This document shows, in pieces, positions 28,172 to 28,182 of a stretch of 28,182 bases of DNA. Positions within the stretch are counted from its first letter, which is position 1, and each line of letters opens with the position of its first letter. This stretch comes from an uncultured Clostridia bacterium (GTDB taxonomy: Bacteria; Bacillota; Clostridia; Christensenellales; Aristaeellaceae): the NCBI GenBank assembly GCA_934647305.1, contig CAKUFI010000030.1, forward strand, positions 1 through 28,182. Direction: 5' to 3'. The notes below the pieces were generated by a model. It was not told the DNA's origin. It was given only the letters and a program-made list of their open reading frames with translations, and made no database searches. The position numbers and the translations under genes were made by a program.

Positions 28172-28182
28172 GCAAGGAAACG

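Larger units (their letters stand above)
26907..28182. repeat. Repeat block 9 (largest)
   Basis: About 1.3 kb without any supported gene. In order: a GCAGGC-TGA-GCCTGC hairpin, constant-loop hairpin 26959-26994 with its companion hairpin 26999-27023, several small hairpins, constant-loop hairpin 27133-27167 plus a 270-bp unit (27168-27430), constant-loop hairpin 27531-27565 plus another 270-bp unit (27566-27830), then a CCGGGCAGTGCCCGG hairpin. From about 27976 there is a chain of hairpins: AGCTTGTCAAAA, CCGGGGA, GGCTCAAAT, GTTTCGCC and GAAAACCC arms, and the nested hairpin 28131-28171. The block continues past the window. Confidence 0.88.

Noticed and set aside
1..28182. The repeats as an ordinary insertion sequence or transposon
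   Set aside because: No transposase, integrase or reverse transcriptase is present and I see no consistent target duplications. A non-autonomous element served by a distant enzyme (for example REP-type) remains possible.

Overview
The window looks like a piece of a high-GC Bacillota (Clostridia-type) chromosome, probably an uncultured gut anaerobe. This is an inference from consensus AGGAGG ribosome binding sites, TTGACA/TATAAT promoters with 17-bp spacers, RNase J next to a YlbF-family protein, a PheB-like ACT-domain protein, and a type A RNase P RNA. No replication, phage, CRISPR or transposase gene is visible, and no tRNA or ribosomal RNA.

Layout. 541-1461 (minus): a PheB-like ACT regulator and a LURP-one/YxjI-like protein. 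1749-3434 (plus): a DEAD-box RNA helicase with an RGG/RD-rich tail and a terminator-like hairpin in its leader. 4372-7763 (minus): RNase J, YlbF-family protein, MltG. 8556-13661 (minus): GH42 beta-galactosidase, GH36 alpha-galactosidase, and a DtxR-like winged-helix protein that lacks the metal ligands. 13835-18981 (plus): a YeiH-type exporter, a MalY/PatB aminotransferase overlapping a secreted M6-like metalloprotease, and a GH29 fucosidase. 19050-19398: rnpB, then an RseC-like protein, a TIM-barrel sugar isomerase/epimerase, two small membrane proteins, a hexapeptide acetyltransferase and a DUF6506 protein (to 24021). 24525-26351 (minus): L-fucose isomerase. 26604-26906 (plus): a zinc-ribbon protein.

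The metabolic theme is use of host or plant oligosaccharides. The beta-galactosidase, alpha-galactosidase, alpha-fucosidase, fucose isomerase, sugar isomerase and sugar acetyltransferase all lack signal peptides, so they would act on imported sugars. RNase P, RNase J, the YlbF protein and the DEAD-box helicase form a second, RNA-metabolism theme.

The most unusual content is outside the genes. About one fifth of the window (1-540, 3411-4371, 8158-8555, 11213-11657, 14873-15100, 19875-20200, 21105-21960, 24060-24524, 26907-28182) is packed with modular, hairpin-forming repeats. The central module is a hairpin of 35 (sometimes 36) nt. Its loop (consensus YYNAATYTATG) and flanks are nearly constant, while its arms differ from copy to copy yet stay self-complementary. 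It occurs 16-17 times. It is accompanied by about 30-bp units with a covarying small hairpin, by nested hairpins with conserved bulges, and by a roughly 270-nt unit in three copies. Several of these blocks begin at, or overlap, the stop codon of the neighbouring gene. The arm covariation points to a structured RNA or single-stranded DNA family under selection for shape. I do not recognise it as a described family.
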